64,000 nucleotides of DNA from Mediterraneibacter gnavus ATCC 29149 (GCF_008121495.1 NZ_CP043051.1:2747001-2811000); one strand, 5' to 3'. Positions 34,928-45,001 are shown, counted from the stretch's first letter. Made by a program: numbers and translations. The notes: a model not told the origin generated them from the sequence alone.

Positions 34928-36058
34928 ATGTATGAGTTGATCAAAAAAGACGGACGGGCAAAACGGGGGCGTTTTCATACCGTTCACGGAACGATTGAAA
35001 CGCCGGTATTTATGAATGTAGGTACTGCTGCAGCAATCAAAGGAGCGGTATCGACAGATGATCTCCGGGGAATCAAGACCCAGGTGGAGCTTTCAAACAC
35101 GTATCACCTGCATGTCCGTCCGGGAGATGAAGTGGTGAAAAAAATGGGAGGACTTCACAAATTTATGAACTGGGACAAGCCGATTCTGACAGATTCGGGC
35201 GGATTTCAGGTGTTTTCTCTGGCAGGCCTTCGCAAGATCAAAGAAGAAGGTGTGCATTTTAATTCACATATTGACGGGCGAAAGATTTTTATGGGACCGG
35301 AAGAGAGTATGCAGATCCAGTCCAATCTGGCATCCACCATTGCCATGGCATTTGATGAATGTCCATCCAGTGTGGCAGACAGAGTGTATATGCGGGATTC
35401 TGTGGCAAGAACGACACGCTGGCTGAAACGGTGTAAAGCAGAAATGGACCGGCTCAATACTCTGCAGGATACGATCAACCCACACCAGATGCTGTTTGGA
35501 ATCAATCAGGGCGGAATTTACGAAGACATCCGGATCGAACATGCAAAACAGATCGTGGATCTGGATCTGGACGGTTATGCAGTCGGAGGGCTTGCAGTCG
35601 GAGAGAGTCATGAGGAGATGTACCGGATCCTGGACGCGGTTGTTCCATATCTGCCGGAGCAGAAACCGACCTATCTGATGGGAGTTGGAACACCGATCAA
35701 TATTTTAGAGGCAGTAGACAGGGGAGTCGATTTCTTTGACTGTGTTTACCCGAGCAGAAACGGACGCCATGGACATGTATATACCAACCATGGAAAGCTG
35801 AACCTGTTCAATGCAAAATATGAACTGGATGACAGACCGATTGAGGAAGGATGTCAGTGTCCGGCATGCAGAAGCTACAGCAGGGGATACATCCGTCATC
35901 TTCTGAAAGCAAAAGAGATGCTGGGGATGCGCTTATGTGTACTGCACAACCTGTATTTCTACAACACGATGATGGAAGAAATCCGTGCAGCAATCGAAGC
36001 GGGAGAGTATCAGGTATACAAAAAGAAAAAAATCGAAGGAATGACGTCCGGAAAATAG
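34928..36058 (+). CDS. tgt: tRNA-guanine transglycosylase
   Basis: Exchanges guanine-34 of GUN-anticodon tRNAs for preQ1 during queuosine synthesis. The 376 residues carry the DSGGFQVFSL segment with the general acid/base Asp, GGLAVGE, the nucleophilic Asp in FFDCVYPSRNGRHG, and the zinc site C-x-C-x2-C (CQCPAC) with its later His. The frame extends upstream to 34880 but ATG 34928 follows AAAGGAGAAG and gives the family N terminus MYELIKKDGRAKRG. yajC follows 138 bases later with its own promoter. No queA or preQ1 riboswitch is seen. Confidence 0.96.
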   Translation: MYELIKKDGRAKRGRFHTVHGTIETPVFMNVGTAAAIKGAVSTDDLRGIKTQVELSNTYHLHVRPGDEVVKKMGGLHKFMNWDKPILTDSGGFQVFSLAGLRKIKEEGVHFNSHIDGRKIFMGPEESMQIQSNLASTIAMAFDECPSSVADRVYMRDSVARTTRWLKRCKAEMDRLNTLQDTINPHQMLFGINQGGIYEDIRIEHAKQIVDLDLDGYAVGGLAVGESHEEMYRILDAVVPYLPEQKPTYLMGVGTPINILEAVDRGVDFFDCVYPSRNGRHGHVYTNHGKLNLFNAKYELDDRPIEEGCQCPACRSYSRGYIRHLLKAKEMLGMRLCVLHNLYFYNTMMEEIRAAIEAGEYQVYKKKKIEGMTSGK

Positions 36059-36089
36059 ACACTTTTCCAAATGTTTATAGAAAATTTAC

Positions 36090-36118
36090 TTGAAGTATCA
36101 TGATTTTTTGTGTACAAT
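36090..36118 (+). promoter_or_regulatory. SigA-type promoter of yajC
   Basis: TTGAAG (36090-36095), 17-base spacer, TACAAT (36113-36118). Confidence 0.55.
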
Positions 36119-36196
36119 GGTAATATTGTCGGACGCAGGAAAGCGTGTGAGACAAAATGAAGAGTATATCACGGTAAGTGGAGGTGTGCTGGTAAG

Positions 36197-36466
36197 ATGT
36201 TAGGTGTTATTGTAATTTATGTAGTATTATTCGGAGGTCTCTGGTGGTTCATGATGCGTCCTCAGAAAAAGGAGCAGAAGAGAATCCAGGCGATGCTGGC
36301 TTCTATGGAAGTTGGAGATACTGCATTGACAACAAGCGGATTTTACGGTGTGATCATTGATATCACAGATGACGATGTGATCGTAGAGTTTGGAAACAAT
36401 AAGAACTGCCGTATTCCGATGCAGAAAGCTGCAATCGCGCAGATTGAAAAACCAAACGCAGAATAA
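36197..36466 (+). CDS. yajC: Preprotein translocase subunit YajC
   Basis: An 89-residue accessory protein of the SecDF-YajC complex. It has a single N-terminal membrane helix (about 3-21, VIVIYVVLFGGLWWFMM), then the conserved MRPQKKEQKRIQAMLASMEVGD segment and a small beta-rich cytoplasmic domain (TTSGFYGVIIDITDDDVIVEF). In many bacteria yajC follows tgt, as here. secD/secF are not in the window; two terminators follow before leuB. Confidence 0.95.
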   Translation: MLGVIVIYVVLFGGLWWFMMRPQKKEQKRIQAMLASMEVGDTALTTSGFYGVIIDITDDDVIVEFGNNKNCRIPMQKAAIAQIEKPNAE

Positions 36467-36476
36467 GAAAAAAGAG

Positions 36477-36558
36477 AAGCTGTTTTATGGCCGGAGGCTG
36501 TAGAACAGCTTTTTTTAAACAGAAGTTTATGGAATTCACAGAGTTCGCTCTGTTTTTT
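36477..36558 (+). terminator. Two tandem terminators between yajC and leuB
   Basis: AAGCTGTT (36477-36484) with AACAGCTT (36504-36511) and T7, then ACAGAG-TTCG-CTCTGT (36538-36553) with T5. The second could alternatively pair with AACAGA just upstream. Confidence 0.8.
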
Positions 36559-36580
36559 GGCACTTTTGTGTGGTAAAGGG

Positions 36581-36609
36581 TTGAAATGAGAAAAGAAATG
36601 AGGTATTAT
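36581..36609 (+). promoter_or_regulatory. SigA-type promoter of leuB-ilvD-ilvB-serC-serA
   Basis: TTGAAA (36581-36586), 17-base spacer, TATTAT (36604-36609). The leader to leuB is only about 30 bases, leaving no room for a T-box or peptide attenuator. Confidence 0.6.
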
Positions 36610-36646
36610 TTAGAATAACACTTTGAAAATTGGAAGGATGAGTATT

Positions 36647-37732
36647 ATGAAGTTGAATATCGGAGTGATCAAAGGAGACGGAATCGGACCGGAAATTGTG
36701 ACAGAAGCGATGAAAGTACTGGATCGAATCGCAGAAGTTTATGGACATGAATGTGTGTATACACAGCTTTTGATGGGCGGAGCATCCATTGACGTACATG
36801 GTGTTCCACTGACAGATGAGACGATCAGCAAAGCGAAGCTGTGTGATGCAGTTTTGATGGGCTCGATCGGCGGAGATACGAGGACTTCTCCATGGTATCA
36901 ACTGGAGCCTTCAAAACGTCCCGAAGCCGGACTGTTAAAAATCAGAAAAGAACTGAATTTATTTGCAAATTTAAGACCGGCAGTATTGTATGAAGAACTT
37001 AAAGAAGCGTGTCCGCTGAAAGAGGAGATCATCAAAGACGGATTTGATCTGATGATCATGCGGGAGCTCACGGGCGGCCTGTATTTTGGGGAGCGCAGCA
37101 CCAGAGAAATAGACGGGGTGATGACTGCCTGCGATACACTTACATATAATGAAGAAGAAATTCGAAGAATTGCGAAGCGGGGATTTGACATCGCTGCGAA
37201 GCGTAGAAAAAAAGTGATCAGTGTGGATAAGGCAAATGTGCTGGATTCCTCCAGACTTTGGAGAAGCGTTGTGGAAGAGGTGGCTAAGGAATATCCGGAA
37301 GTGACTCTGGAGCATATGCTGGTGGATAATTGTGCCATGCAGCTCGTGAAGGATCCGGCACAGTTTGATGTGATCCTGACTGAGAATATGTTTGGGGATA
37401 TCCTTTCAGATGAGGCGAGTATGGTGACTGGATCGATTGGAATGCTTTCTTCTGCAAGTCTCAATGAGACAAAATTCGGACTTTACGAGCCAAGCGGCGG
37501 CTCTGCTCCGGATATTGCGGGAAAAGGCATTGCCAATCCGATCGCGACGATTCTGTCAGCAGCTATGATGCTTCGGTTTACATTTGATCTTGACAGGGAA
37601 GCAGATGCCATTGAGGAAGCGGTACAGCGTGTATTAAGAGACGGTTACCGCACGATCGATATTATGTCAGAGGGAAGCATACAGATCAATACCCGCGAGA
37701 TGGGTGACAGGATCTGTGCATATATCCAATAG
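36647..37732 (+). CDS. leuB: 3-isopropylmalate dehydrogenase
   Basis: Oxidises and decarboxylates 3-isopropylmalate in leucine synthesis. The 361 residues have the GDGIGPEIV start, the [13 protein letters not shown] substrate loop, and the family signature [26 protein letters not shown] with its conserved aspartates. ATG 36647 is preferred because GGAAGG lies 9 bases upstream; an in-frame ATG at 36638 and TTG at 36623 are less well placed. leuA, leuC and leuD are not adjacent, so the leucine genes are split. ilvD follows after 41 bases. Confidence 0.94.
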   Translation: MKLNIGVIKGDGIGPEIVTEAMKVLDRIAEVYGHECVYTQLLMGGASIDVHGVPLTDETISKAKLCDAVLMGSIGGDTRTSPWYQLEPSKRPEAGLLKIRKELNLFANLRPAVLYEELKEACPLKEEIIKDGFDLMIMRELTGGLYFGERSTREIDGVMTACDTLTYNEEEIRRIAKRGFDIAAKRRKKVISVDKANVLDSSRLWRSVVEEVAKEYPEVTLEHMLVDNCAMQLVKDPAQFDVILTENMFGDILSDEASMVTGSIGMLSSASLNETKFGLYEPSGGSAPDIAGKGIANPIATILSAAMMLRFTFDLDREADAIEEAVQRVLRDGYRTIDIMSEGSIQINTREMGDRICAYIQ

Positions 37733-37773
37733 AAAAAACAGAAATTCAAAAAAAGGAAAGAGGATGATAGAAG

Positions 37774-39447
37774 ATGAGAAGTGATACTGTAACAAAGGGG
37801 ATGCAGCAGGCGCCGCACCGTTCCCTGTTCAATGCGCTGGGAATGACACAAGAAGAACTGGACCGGCCGTTGATCGGAATTGTGAGTTCTTATAATGAGA
37901 TCGTGCCGGGGCATATGAACCTGGATAAGATTACACAGGCTGTTAAAATGGGAGTTGCTATGGCAGGAGGAACACCGATCATGGTTCCTGCGATTGCAGT
38001 CTGTGACGGAATTGCCATGGGACATATTGGGATGAAATATTCGCTTGTGACAAGAGATCTGATCGCGGATTCTACAGAAGCACTGGCTATGGCACATCAG
38101 TTTGACGGACTTGTTATGATACCGAACTGTGATAAGAACGTTCCGGGACTTCTGATGGCAGCAGCCCGTGTGAATATTCCGACGATTTTTGTCAGCGGGG
38201 GACCGATGCTGGCGGGTCATGTGAAGGGAAGCAAGACCAGTCTTTCCAGCATGTTTGAGGCAGTCGGTTCTTATGCGGCAGGAAAATTTTCAGAAGAAGA
38301 TGTGTGCGAGTTTGAAGAAAAGGCATGTCCGACCTGTGGTTCCTGTTCCGGTATGTATACGGCAAACAGTATGAACTGCCTGACAGAGGCTCTTGGTATG
38401 GGACTGAAAGGAAACGGAACCATTCCGGCAGTGTATTCTGCAAGACTGCAGCTTGCAAAACATGCGGGAATGCAGGTGATGGAGCTGGTAAGAAAGAATA
38501 TCCGCCCAAGAGACATTATGACAAAAGAAGCGATTTTAAATGCATTGACAGTGGACATGGCACTGGGATGTTCCACAAACAGTATGCTGCACATTCCTGC
38601 GATTGCACATGAGATCGGAATGGATTTTGAGATTGATTTTGCCAATCCGATCAGCGAGAAAACTCCGAATCTGTGCCATCTTGCTCCGGCAGGACATACA
38701 TACATGGAAGATCTCAACGAGGCCGGCGGAGTTTATGCGGTGATGAATGAGCTGAACAAAAAAGGACTTCTTCATACAGAATGTATGACTGTGACCGGAA
38801 AGACACTGGGAGAGAACATCGAAGGATGTGTCAATAAAAATCCGGAGGTAATCCGCCCGATTGACAATCCGTACAGTGAGACAGGCGGTCTGGCAGTACT
38901 CAAAGGAAATCTGGCGCCGGACGGAAGTGTGGTAAAACGTTCTGCAGTCTGTGCAGAGATGCTGGTGCATGAAGGACCTGCAAGGATTTTTGAGAGTGAC
39001 GAAGAAGCTACAGAAGCAATCAAATCCGGAAAGATCAACCCGGGAGATGTGATCGTGATCCGGTACGAGGGACCAAAAGGAGGTCCGGGAATGCGTGAGA
39101 TGCTGAATCCGACTTCTGCGATCGCAGGATATGGGCTTGGATCTTCGGTTGCGCTGATCACGGACGGTCGCTTCAGCGGAGCATCCAGAGGTGCATCTAT
39201 CGGACATGTGTCACCGGAAGCGGCAGTTGGAGGACCGATCGCGCTTGTCGAAGAAGGGGATATCATCAAGATCAATATTCCGGAATTAAAACTGGAGCTG
39301 GATGTATCAGAGGAAGAACTGGAAAGACGTCGTGCTGCATGGCAGCCAAGGGAGCCAAAGGTCAAGACAGGATATCTGGCAAGGTATGCGTCTATGGTTA
39401 CCTCCGGAAACAGAGGCGCAATTCTGGAGATCCCGAAAAATAATTAG
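37774..39447 (+). CDS. ilvD: Dihydroxy-acid dehydratase
   Basis: Iron-sulfur enzyme dehydrating dihydroxyvalerates in valine, leucine and isoleucine synthesis. The 557 residues include the cluster-associated cysteines in [19 protein letters not shown] and [24 protein letters not shown], and the C-terminal [26 protein letters not shown] signature. AAAGGAAAGAGG precedes the ATG. The gap to ilvB is 12 bases. The enzyme's cluster is typically oxygen-sensitive, fitting an anaerobe. Confidence 0.97.
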   Translation: MRSDTVTKGMQQAPHRSLFNALGMTQEELDRPLIGIVSSYNEIVPGHMNLDKITQAVKMGVAMAGGTPIMVPAIAVCDGIAMGHIGMKYSLVTRDLIADSTEALAMAHQFDGLVMIPNCDKNVPGLLMAAARVNIPTIFVSGGPMLAGHVKGSKTSLSSMFEAVGSYAAGKFSEEDVCEFEEKACPTCGSCSGMYTANSMNCLTEALGMGLKGNGTIPAVYSARLQLAKHAGMQVMELVRKNIRPRDIMTKEAILNALTVDMALGCSTNSMLHIPAIAHEIGMDFEIDFANPISEKTPNLCHLAPAGHTYMEDLNEAGGVYAVMNELNKKGLLHTECMTVTGKTLGENIEGCVNKNPEVIRPIDNPYSETGGLAVLKGNLAPDGSVVKRSAVCAEMLVHEGPARIFESDEEATEAIKSGKINPGDVIVIRYEGPKGGPGMREMLNPTSAIAGYGLGSSVALITDGRFSGASRGASIGHVSPEAAVGGPIALVEEGDIIKINIPELKLELDVSEEELERRRAAWQPREPKVKTGYLARYASMVTSGNRGAILEIPKNN

Positions 39448-39459
39448 GAGGAGAGCATC

Positions 39460-41139
39460 ATGCAGTTAAATGGAGCAGAGATTGTGATCGAATGTCTGAA
39501 AGAACAGGGTGTAGATACTGTATTCGGATATCCGGGGGGAGCAATTTTAAATGTATACGACGCTCTCTATGAGCATAGTAATGAAATCAGGCATATCCTG
39601 ACTTCCCATGAACAGGGTGCGGCGCATGCGGCAGACGGGTATGCAAGAGCAACCGGCAGAGTGGGAGTGTGTCTGGCTACCAGCGGCCCGGGGGCAACGA
39701 ATCTGGTGACAGGAATCGCAACGGCCTATATGGATTCCATTCCGGTCGTAGCGATTACCTGTAATGTAGGGGTTTCCCTGCTTGGAAAAGACAGCTTTCA
39801 GGAAATCGATATTGCAGGGATCACCATGCCGATCACCAAACATAACTTTATTGTCAAGGATGTGGAAAAACTGGCAGAGACAATCCGCAAGGCATTCCGG
39901 ATCGCGCGCAGCGGCAGACCCGGGCCGGTTCTGATCGATATCCCGAAAGATATTACAGCAAACGTGACAGAATATCTTCCCCGGGAAGCAGAGTTCCCGC
40001 CGAGAAAGACGGAAACCATCACAGAGGAGGCACTTTCACGTGCTGTGGAGATGATCGAAGCATCCCAAAAGCCGTTTATTTATGCAGGGGGCGGCGTTGT
40101 CCTTTCGGGGGCGAGCAGAGAATTGCGTGAATTCGCAGAAAAGGTGGATGCTCCGGTGACAGATACTCTGATGGGAAAGGGAGCATTTCCGGGAACAGAT
40201 CCGCGTTACACAGGGATGGTCGGAATGCATGGAACCAAGACATCCAACTATGGAGTCAGTGAGTGCGATCTGTTGATCGCGGTAGGAGCCAGATTTGATG
40301 ACCGTGTAACGAGCGATACAGAAAAGTTTGCGAAGAATGCACAGATTTTGCAGATTGATATCGATCCGGCAGAGATGAACAAAAACGTGTTGATCGATCA
40401 TGGAATCGTCGGAGATTTGAAAGAAGTTTTAATGCGGTTGAATGCAAGACTTGAGGAACAGTCACATCCGGAGTGGATGGAACAGATTGCAGCGTATCAG
40501 AAAGAATATCCGCTTCAGTATGAGGATGGAAAGCTGACCGGTCCGTATATCGTAGAAGAGATTTACAGGCAGACAAAAGGAGATGCAATCATTACGACAG
40601 AAGTAGGACAGCATCAGATGTGGGCTGCACAGTATTATAAATATAAAGAGCCAAGGACGCTCTTGTCATCCGGAGGACTTGGAACAATGGGATATGGACT
40701 TGGCGCATCCATCGGAGCCAAAATGGGCTGTCCGGAAAAGACCGTAGTCAATATCGCCGGAGACGGATGTTTCCGTATGAACATGAATGAGATCGCAACA
40801 GCTGCGAGATATCAGATTCCGATCGTACAGGTCGTGGTGAACAATCATGTGCTTGGTATGGTACGCCAGTGGCAGAATCTCTTTTACAATCAGCATTATT
40901 CCCAGACAATCCTGGATGATGCGGTGGATTTTGTAAAGCTGGCACAGGCGCTTGGAGCAGAAGGAATCCGTGTGACAACAAAAGAAGAGTTTGCAGACGC
41001 TTTTGCAAAAGCAGTAAAGATGCAGCGTCCTGTTGTGCTGGACTGCCAGATCGACCAGGATGACAAGGTGTGGCCGATGGTTGCGCCGGGAGCTGCGATC
41101 AGCGAAGTGTTTGATGAGATGGATTTGAACGAAGAATAA
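39460..41139 (+). CDS. ilvB: Acetolactate synthase, large (catalytic) subunit
   Basis: Thiamine-diphosphate enzyme making acetolactate or acetohydroxybutyrate for branched-chain amino acids. The 559 residues contain the N-terminal catalytic Glu in SHEQGAAHAADGYARATG, the FAD/central domain (GVSECDLLIAVGARFDDRVT) and the ThDP-binding motif GDGCFRMNMNEIATAARYQIPIVQVVVNN (key residues GDG ... NN). No small regulatory subunit (ilvN) gene adjoins it; serC comes next after 46 bases, so feedback regulation would need an ilvN elsewhere. Confidence 0.95.
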   Translation: MQLNGAEIVIECLKEQGVDTVFGYPGGAILNVYDALYEHSNEIRHILTSHEQGAAHAADGYARATGRVGVCLATSGPGATNLVTGIATAYMDSIPVVAITCNVGVSLLGKDSFQEIDIAGITMPITKHNFIVKDVEKLAETIRKAFRIARSGRPGPVLIDIPKDITANVTEYLPREAEFPPRKTETITEEALSRAVEMIEASQKPFIYAGGGVVLSGASRELREFAEKVDAPVTDTLMGKGAFPGTDPRYTGMVGMHGTKTSNYGVSECDLLIAVGARFDDRVTSDTEKFAKNAQILQIDIDPAEMNKNVLIDHGIVGDLKEVLMRLNARLEEQSHPEWMEQIAAYQKEYPLQYEDGKLTGPYIVEEIYRQTKGDAIITTEVGQHQMWAAQYYKYKEPRTLLSSGGLGTMGYGLGASIGAKMGCPEKTVVNIAGDGCFRMNMNEIATAARYQIPIVQVVVNNHVLGMVRQWQNLFYNQHYSQTILDDAVDFVKLAQALGAEGIRVTTKEEFADAFAKAVKMQRPVVLDCQIDQDDKVWPMVAPGAAISEVFDEMDLNEE

Positions 41140-41185
41140 ATTTTCTTTGTTTCAATATAAAAATGAAATTCAGGAGGAAAAGAAG

Positions 41186-42268
41186 ATGAGTAGAGTGTAC
41201 AATTTTTCAGCCGGACCGGCAGTGCTGCCGGAAGAAGTGCTAAAAGAAGCAGCAGATGAAATGTTAGATTACAGAGGAACCGGAATGTCGGTTATGGAAA
41301 TGAGTCATCGCTCGAAAGCCTTCGAGACGATTATTCAGGAAGCAGAGGCAGATCTCAGAGAGCTGATGGATATTCCGGACAATTACAAGGTTTTATTTTT
41401 GCAGGGCGGAGCATCTCAGCAGTTTGCGATGATTCCGATGAATCTGATGAAGAACCGGGTGGCAGATTACATTGTGACCGGTCAGTGGGCAAAAAAAGCA
41501 GCGGATGAGGCAGAAAAGTATGGAACCGTAAACCGGATCGCATCTTCTGCAGACAAGACTTTTTCTTATATTCCGGACTGTTCGGATCTTCCGGTTTCAG
41601 AAGATGCAGATTATGTATACATCTGTGAGAATAATACGATTTACGGAACAAAATTTAAAGAACTGCCGAATACAAAAGGAAAGACGCTGGTTGCAGACGT
41701 TTCTTCCTGTTTCCTCTCTGAGCCTGTAGATGTCACAAAATATGGAGTGATCTATGGAGGCGTACAGAAAAATATCGGACCGGCAGGTGTTGTGATCGTG
41801 ATTATCCGGGAAGACCTGATCACAGAAGATGTGCTTCCAGGCACACCGACGATGCTGAAATACAAAACGCATGCAGATGCGGATTCTCTCTACAACACTC
41901 CGCCTGCATACGGAATCTATATTTGCGGAAAAGTGTTTAAGTGGCTGAAGAAGATGGGCGGCCTTTCTGCGATGAAAGAGAAAAATGAAAAGAAAGCTAA
42001 ACTGTTGTACGATTTTCTGGACGAAAGTAAGTTGTTCAAAGGAACCGTGGAGAAAAAAGACCGTTCTCTGATGAATGTTCCATTTGTGACAGGAGACAAA
42101 GATCTGGATGCCAAATTTGTGAAAGAAGCAAAAGAAGCCGGACTGGAAAATCTGAAGGGACACCGTACTGTAGGCGGAATGCGTGCAAGTATTTACAACG
42201 CAATGCCGTATGAAGGAGTAGAAGCTCTCGTTGCGTTTATGAAGAAGTTTGAGGAGGAAAATGCGTAG
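41186..42268 (+). CDS. serC: Phosphoserine aminotransferase
   Basis: PLP enzyme converting 3-phosphohydroxypyruvate to phosphoserine. The 360 residues begin RVYNFSAGPAVLPEEVL, have MSVMEMSHRS, the cofactor-binding FLQGGASQQFAMIP, and the lysine in YGGVQKNIGPAG. The length matches class V SerC. An AGGAGG precedes ATG 41186; the frame extends upstream without a good site. serA starts 1 base after the stop, so translation is coupled and serine synthesis forms a two-gene block. Confidence 0.96.
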   Translation: MSRVYNFSAGPAVLPEEVLKEAADEMLDYRGTGMSVMEMSHRSKAFETIIQEAEADLRELMDIPDNYKVLFLQGGASQQFAMIPMNLMKNRVADYIVTGQWAKKAADEAEKYGTVNRIASSADKTFSYIPDCSDLPVSEDADYVYICENNTIYGTKFKELPNTKGKTLVADVSSCFLSEPVDVTKYGVIYGGVQKNIGPAGVVIVIIREDLITEDVLPGTPTMLKYKTHADADSLYNTPPAYGIYICGKVFKWLKKMGGLSAMKEKNEKKAKLLYDFLDESKLFKGTVEKKDRSLMNVPFVTGDKDLDAKFVKEAKEAGLENLKGHRTVGGMRASIYNAMPYEGVEALVAFMKKFEEENA

Positions 42269-42269
42269 T

Positions 42270-43433
42270 ATGTATCAGTATCATTGCCTGAATCCAATCT
42301 CTCAGATTGGACTCGATAAATTTACAGAGAACTATCAAAAAACAGAGGCTGCAGAGGCGGCAGACGCAATTTTGGTCAGAAGTGCATCTATGCATGAGAT
42401 GGAACTGCCGGAGAACCTGAAAGTTGTGGCAAGAGCAGGTGCAGGTGTGAACAATATTCCTCTGGATCGTTGTGCGGAGAAAGGGATCGTAGTATTCAAT
42501 ACACCCGGAGCCAATGCAAATGGTGTGAAAGAACTCGTAATTGCAGGAATGCTTCTGGCAGCCCGTGACATTATCGGAGGTATCAACTGGGTGCAGGAGT
42601 ACGAAGAAGACGGAGATATCGCAAAAATCACAGAAAAGAAGAAGAAAGCTTTTGCAGGAACGGAGCTGGAAGGAAAAAAAATAGGAGTGATCGGTCTGGG
42701 AGCGATCGGAGTTCTGGTGGCGAATGCAGCGACACATCTGGGAATGGAAGTATATGGATATGACCCGTATGTATCCGTAGATGCGGCATGGAAGCTTTCC
42801 AGAAATATTCATCATGCAAAATCCGTGGATGAATTGTACAAAGAGTGCGATTATCTGACCGTTCATGTTCCGGCACTGGACGATACAAAAGGAATGATCA
42901 ACAAAGACGCCATCAGTCTGATGAAAGACGGGGTAGTGATCCTGAATTTTGCGAGAGATGTACTGGTCAATCAGGAAGATATCGTGGATGCTTTAGTATC
43001 TGAGAAAGTGCGCAGTTATGTGACGGACTTCCCGACAAAAGAGATCGTAGGTGTCAGAGGCGCAATCGTGATTCCGCATTTGGGAGCTTCCACAGAAGAG
43101 TCTGAGGATAATTGCGCCAAAATGGCAGTTGCAGAAGTGATGGATTATCTGCAGAACGGAAATATTACACATTCTGTAAATTATCCGGACTGCGATATGG
43201 GAGTGAAAGGAAGCGGAGCAAGAATTACAATCCTGCACCGCAACATCCCGAATATGCTGGGACAGTTTACAGCACTTCTGGCAGGCGAGGGAATGAATAT
43301 TTCCCTGATGGCAAATAAGAGTAAGAAGGAATATGCTTATACGATGATCGACGTAGAATCCGAGGTTTCCGGACAGATTGCGAAAGCACTGGAAGCAGTA
43401 GAAGGTGTTCTGAAAGTAAGAGTGATCGTGTGA
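42270..43433 (+). CDS. serA: D-3-phosphoglycerate dehydrogenase with C-terminal ACT domain
   Basis: First enzyme of serine synthesis. The 387 residues include the Rossmann motif GVIGLGAIGVLVANAATHLG (GxGxxG), catalytic Arg in NFARDVLVN and His in IPHLGASTEES, and an ACT domain from about 315 (ITILHRNIPNMLGQFTALLA) that may bind serine. The signature substrate loop is shorter than E. coli SerA. ATG 42270 is favoured; the AGGAGG at 42252-42257 lies inside serC. A terminator at 43436 closes the five-gene unit. Confidence 0.94.
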   Translation: MYQYHCLNPISQIGLDKFTENYQKTEAAEAADAILVRSASMHEMELPENLKVVARAGAGVNNIPLDRCAEKGIVVFNTPGANANGVKELVIAGMLLAARDIIGGINWVQEYEEDGDIAKITEKKKKAFAGTELEGKKIGVIGLGAIGVLVANAATHLGMEVYGYDPYVSVDAAWKLSRNIHHAKSVDELYKECDYLTVHVPALDDTKGMINKDAISLMKDGVVILNFARDVLVNQEDIVDALVSEKVRSYVTDFPTKEIVGVRGAIVIPHLGASTEESEDNCAKMAVAEVMDYLQNGNITHSVNYPDCDMGVKGSGARITILHRNIPNMLGQFTALLAGEGMNISLMANKSKKEYAYTMIDVESEVSGQIAKALEAVEGVLKVRVIV

Positions 43434-43435
43434 GA

Positions 43436-43482
43436 AAAAGGCAGATGTTATCTGATTGAAAGGATCAGGGCATCTGCCTTTT
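43436..43482 (+). terminator. Terminator of leuB-ilvD-ilvB-serC-serA
   Basis: AAAAGGCAGATG (43436-43447) and CATCTGCCTTTT (43471-43482) form a perfect 12-base stem, with an inner CTGAT/ATCAG arm. Confidence 0.9.
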
Positions 43483-43507
43483 GCAGTTATAGTAAGAAAA
43501 ATTACTA

Positions 43508-43536
43508 TTGACAATACATGTATGAGTGTATACAAT
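43508..43536 (+). promoter_or_regulatory. SigA-type promoter of the citrate synthase-gntR-icd unit
   Basis: TTGACA (43508-43513), 17-base spacer, TACAAT (43531-43536), about 55 bases before the start codon. Confidence 0.75.
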
Positions 43537-43544
43537 TATACAAG
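43527..43544 (+). promoter_or_regulatory. Candidate GntR operator over the -10 element
   Basis: The palindrome TGTATACA (43527-43534) fits the FadR-type yGTM-KAC core and overlaps the -10 box. TATACAAT and TATACAAG repeat directly at 43529 and 43537. The GntR gene two positions downstream would be the natural binder. Confidence 0.4.
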
Positions 43545-43590
43545 AACTTTTACTAAGTAGAGTGCTAAAGAGTGGACGGAGGAGAAAATC

Positions 43591-44979
43591 ATGGAAAATA
43601 GAAAAGTACGTTTGAATCAGCACACAAATCTTCTGGAACTGGAAGAACACATGTATCCACTGGTGGATGTAGATACGCCGAATGTGTTCCGGAATCTGTT
43701 CCATTATGATGAAATCCCAAAGATTGCATTCAATGACCGTATTGTGCCGCATAATATGCCGGATGAAATCTGGATCACAGATACGACATTTAGAGACGGA
43801 CAGCAGTCCAGAGCTCCTTATACAACAGAGCAGATTGTGACGATTTATGATTATTTCCATCGTCTGGGAGGTCCTAACGGAAAGATTCGTCAGAGTGAGT
43901 TTTTCCTGTACAGCAAGAAAGATCGGGATGCGGTCTACAAATGTCTGGAGAGAGGATATCAGTTTCCGGAAGTGACAAGCTGGATCCGTGCCAGTAAAAA
44001 GGATTTTCAGCTGGTAAAAGATATCGGTCTCAAGGAGACAGGGATTTTGGTCAGCTGTTCCGATTATCATATTTTTTACAAGCTGAAGATGACGAGGCGG
44101 GAAGCGATGGAACATTATTTATCTGTTGTGCGTGAGTGCATGGAAACCGGAGTTCGGCCGAGATGTCATCTGGAAGATATCACACGTTCTGATATTTACG
44201 GTTTTGTGATTCCGTTTTGTCTGGAACTGATGAAGCTGATGGAAGAGTATCAGATCCCGGTCAAGATCCGTGTCTGTGATACGATGGGATATGGGGTGAA
44301 TTTCCCGGGTGCAGTGATTCCGCGTTCTATTCCGGGAATCATCTATGGTCTGATGACACATGCGGGCGTGCCAAGTGAACTGATCGAATTCCACGGACAC
44401 AACGATTTCTATAAAGCAGTCAATAATTCGACGACAGCGTGGCTTTACGGAGCCTGCGGAGTGAACTGTTCCTTGTTTGGTATCGGAGAGCGTACGGGTA
44501 ATACACCTTTAGAGGCAATGGTATTTGAGTATGCACAGCTTCGAGGAACACTGGATGGAATGGATACAACGGTTATTACAGAGCTGGCTGAATATTATGA
44601 GAAGGAAATCGGATACAGAGTGCCATCGAGGACACCGTTTGTCGGAAAGAATTTTAATGTCACAAGAGCTGGAATCCATGCGGATGGAATGCTCAAAAAT
44701 GAAGAGATCTATAATATATTTGATACAGACAAATTCCTGAACCGCCCAGCGCTGGTTTCTGTTTCCAATACATCCGGAGCGGCGGGAATCGCCTACTGGA
44801 TCAATGCCTACTATAAACTTCCGCAGGGCAGTCAGGTGGATAAAAATTCAGAACTGGTCAGCCGATTGAAAGAGTGGGTAGATAAGGAGTATGAAGAAGG
44901 TCGCGTTACAGTCTTGACAGATGACGAATTAATTGCCAAAATAGATAGTATATGTAAGGAACTGCATATAAAATTGTAG
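43591..44979 (+). CDS. Probable Re-citrate synthase (homocitrate/isopropylmalate synthase superfamily)
   Basis: A 462-residue DRE-TIM metalloenzyme condensing an acyl-CoA with an oxoacid. The metal site is visible: Asp64 in TDTTFRDGQQSRAP and the HGH pair at 268-270 (EFHGHNDF). It differs from ordinary LeuA in its longer N terminus and in lacking the LeuA regulatory domain. Clostridium kluyveri Re-citrate synthase belongs to this superfamily, and NADP-type icd lies in the same unit with a GntR regulator. Citrate rather than isopropylmalate or homocitrate is therefore the favoured product, on context and by-eye resemblance. Aconitase is not in the window. GGAGGAG precedes the ATG. Confidence 0.75.
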   Translation: MENRKVRLNQHTNLLELEEHMYPLVDVDTPNVFRNLFHYDEIPKIAFNDRIVPHNMPDEIWITDTTFRDGQQSRAPYTTEQIVTIYDYFHRLGGPNGKIRQSEFFLYSKKDRDAVYKCLERGYQFPEVTSWIRASKKDFQLVKDIGLKETGILVSCSDYHIFYKLKMTRREAMEHYLSVVRECMETGVRPRCHLEDITRSDIYGFVIPFCLELMKLMEEYQIPVKIRVCDTMGYGVNFPGAVIPRSIPGIIYGLMTHAGVPSELIEFHGHNDFYKAVNNSTTAWLYGACGVNCSLFGIGERTGNTPLEAMVFEYAQLRGTLDGMDTTVITELAEYYEKEIGYRVPSRTPFVGKNFNVTRAGIHADGMLKNEEIYNIFDTDKFLNRPALVSVSNTSGAAGIAYWINAYYKLPQGSQVDKNSELVSRLKEWVDKEYEEGRVTVLTDDELIAKIDSICKELHIKL

Positions 44980-45001
44980 CTGGGAGGCTGACAGATAGAA
45001 A

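Noticed and set aside
36512..36646. T-box or leader-peptide attenuator before leuB
   Set aside because: Only two plain terminators of the previous unit and a promoter are present; the leader after the promoter is about 30 bases.
43591..44979. 2-isopropylmalate synthase (leuA) call
   Set aside because: No C-terminal LeuA regulatory domain, a different N terminus and a citrate-pathway neighbourhood; kept only as an alternative.
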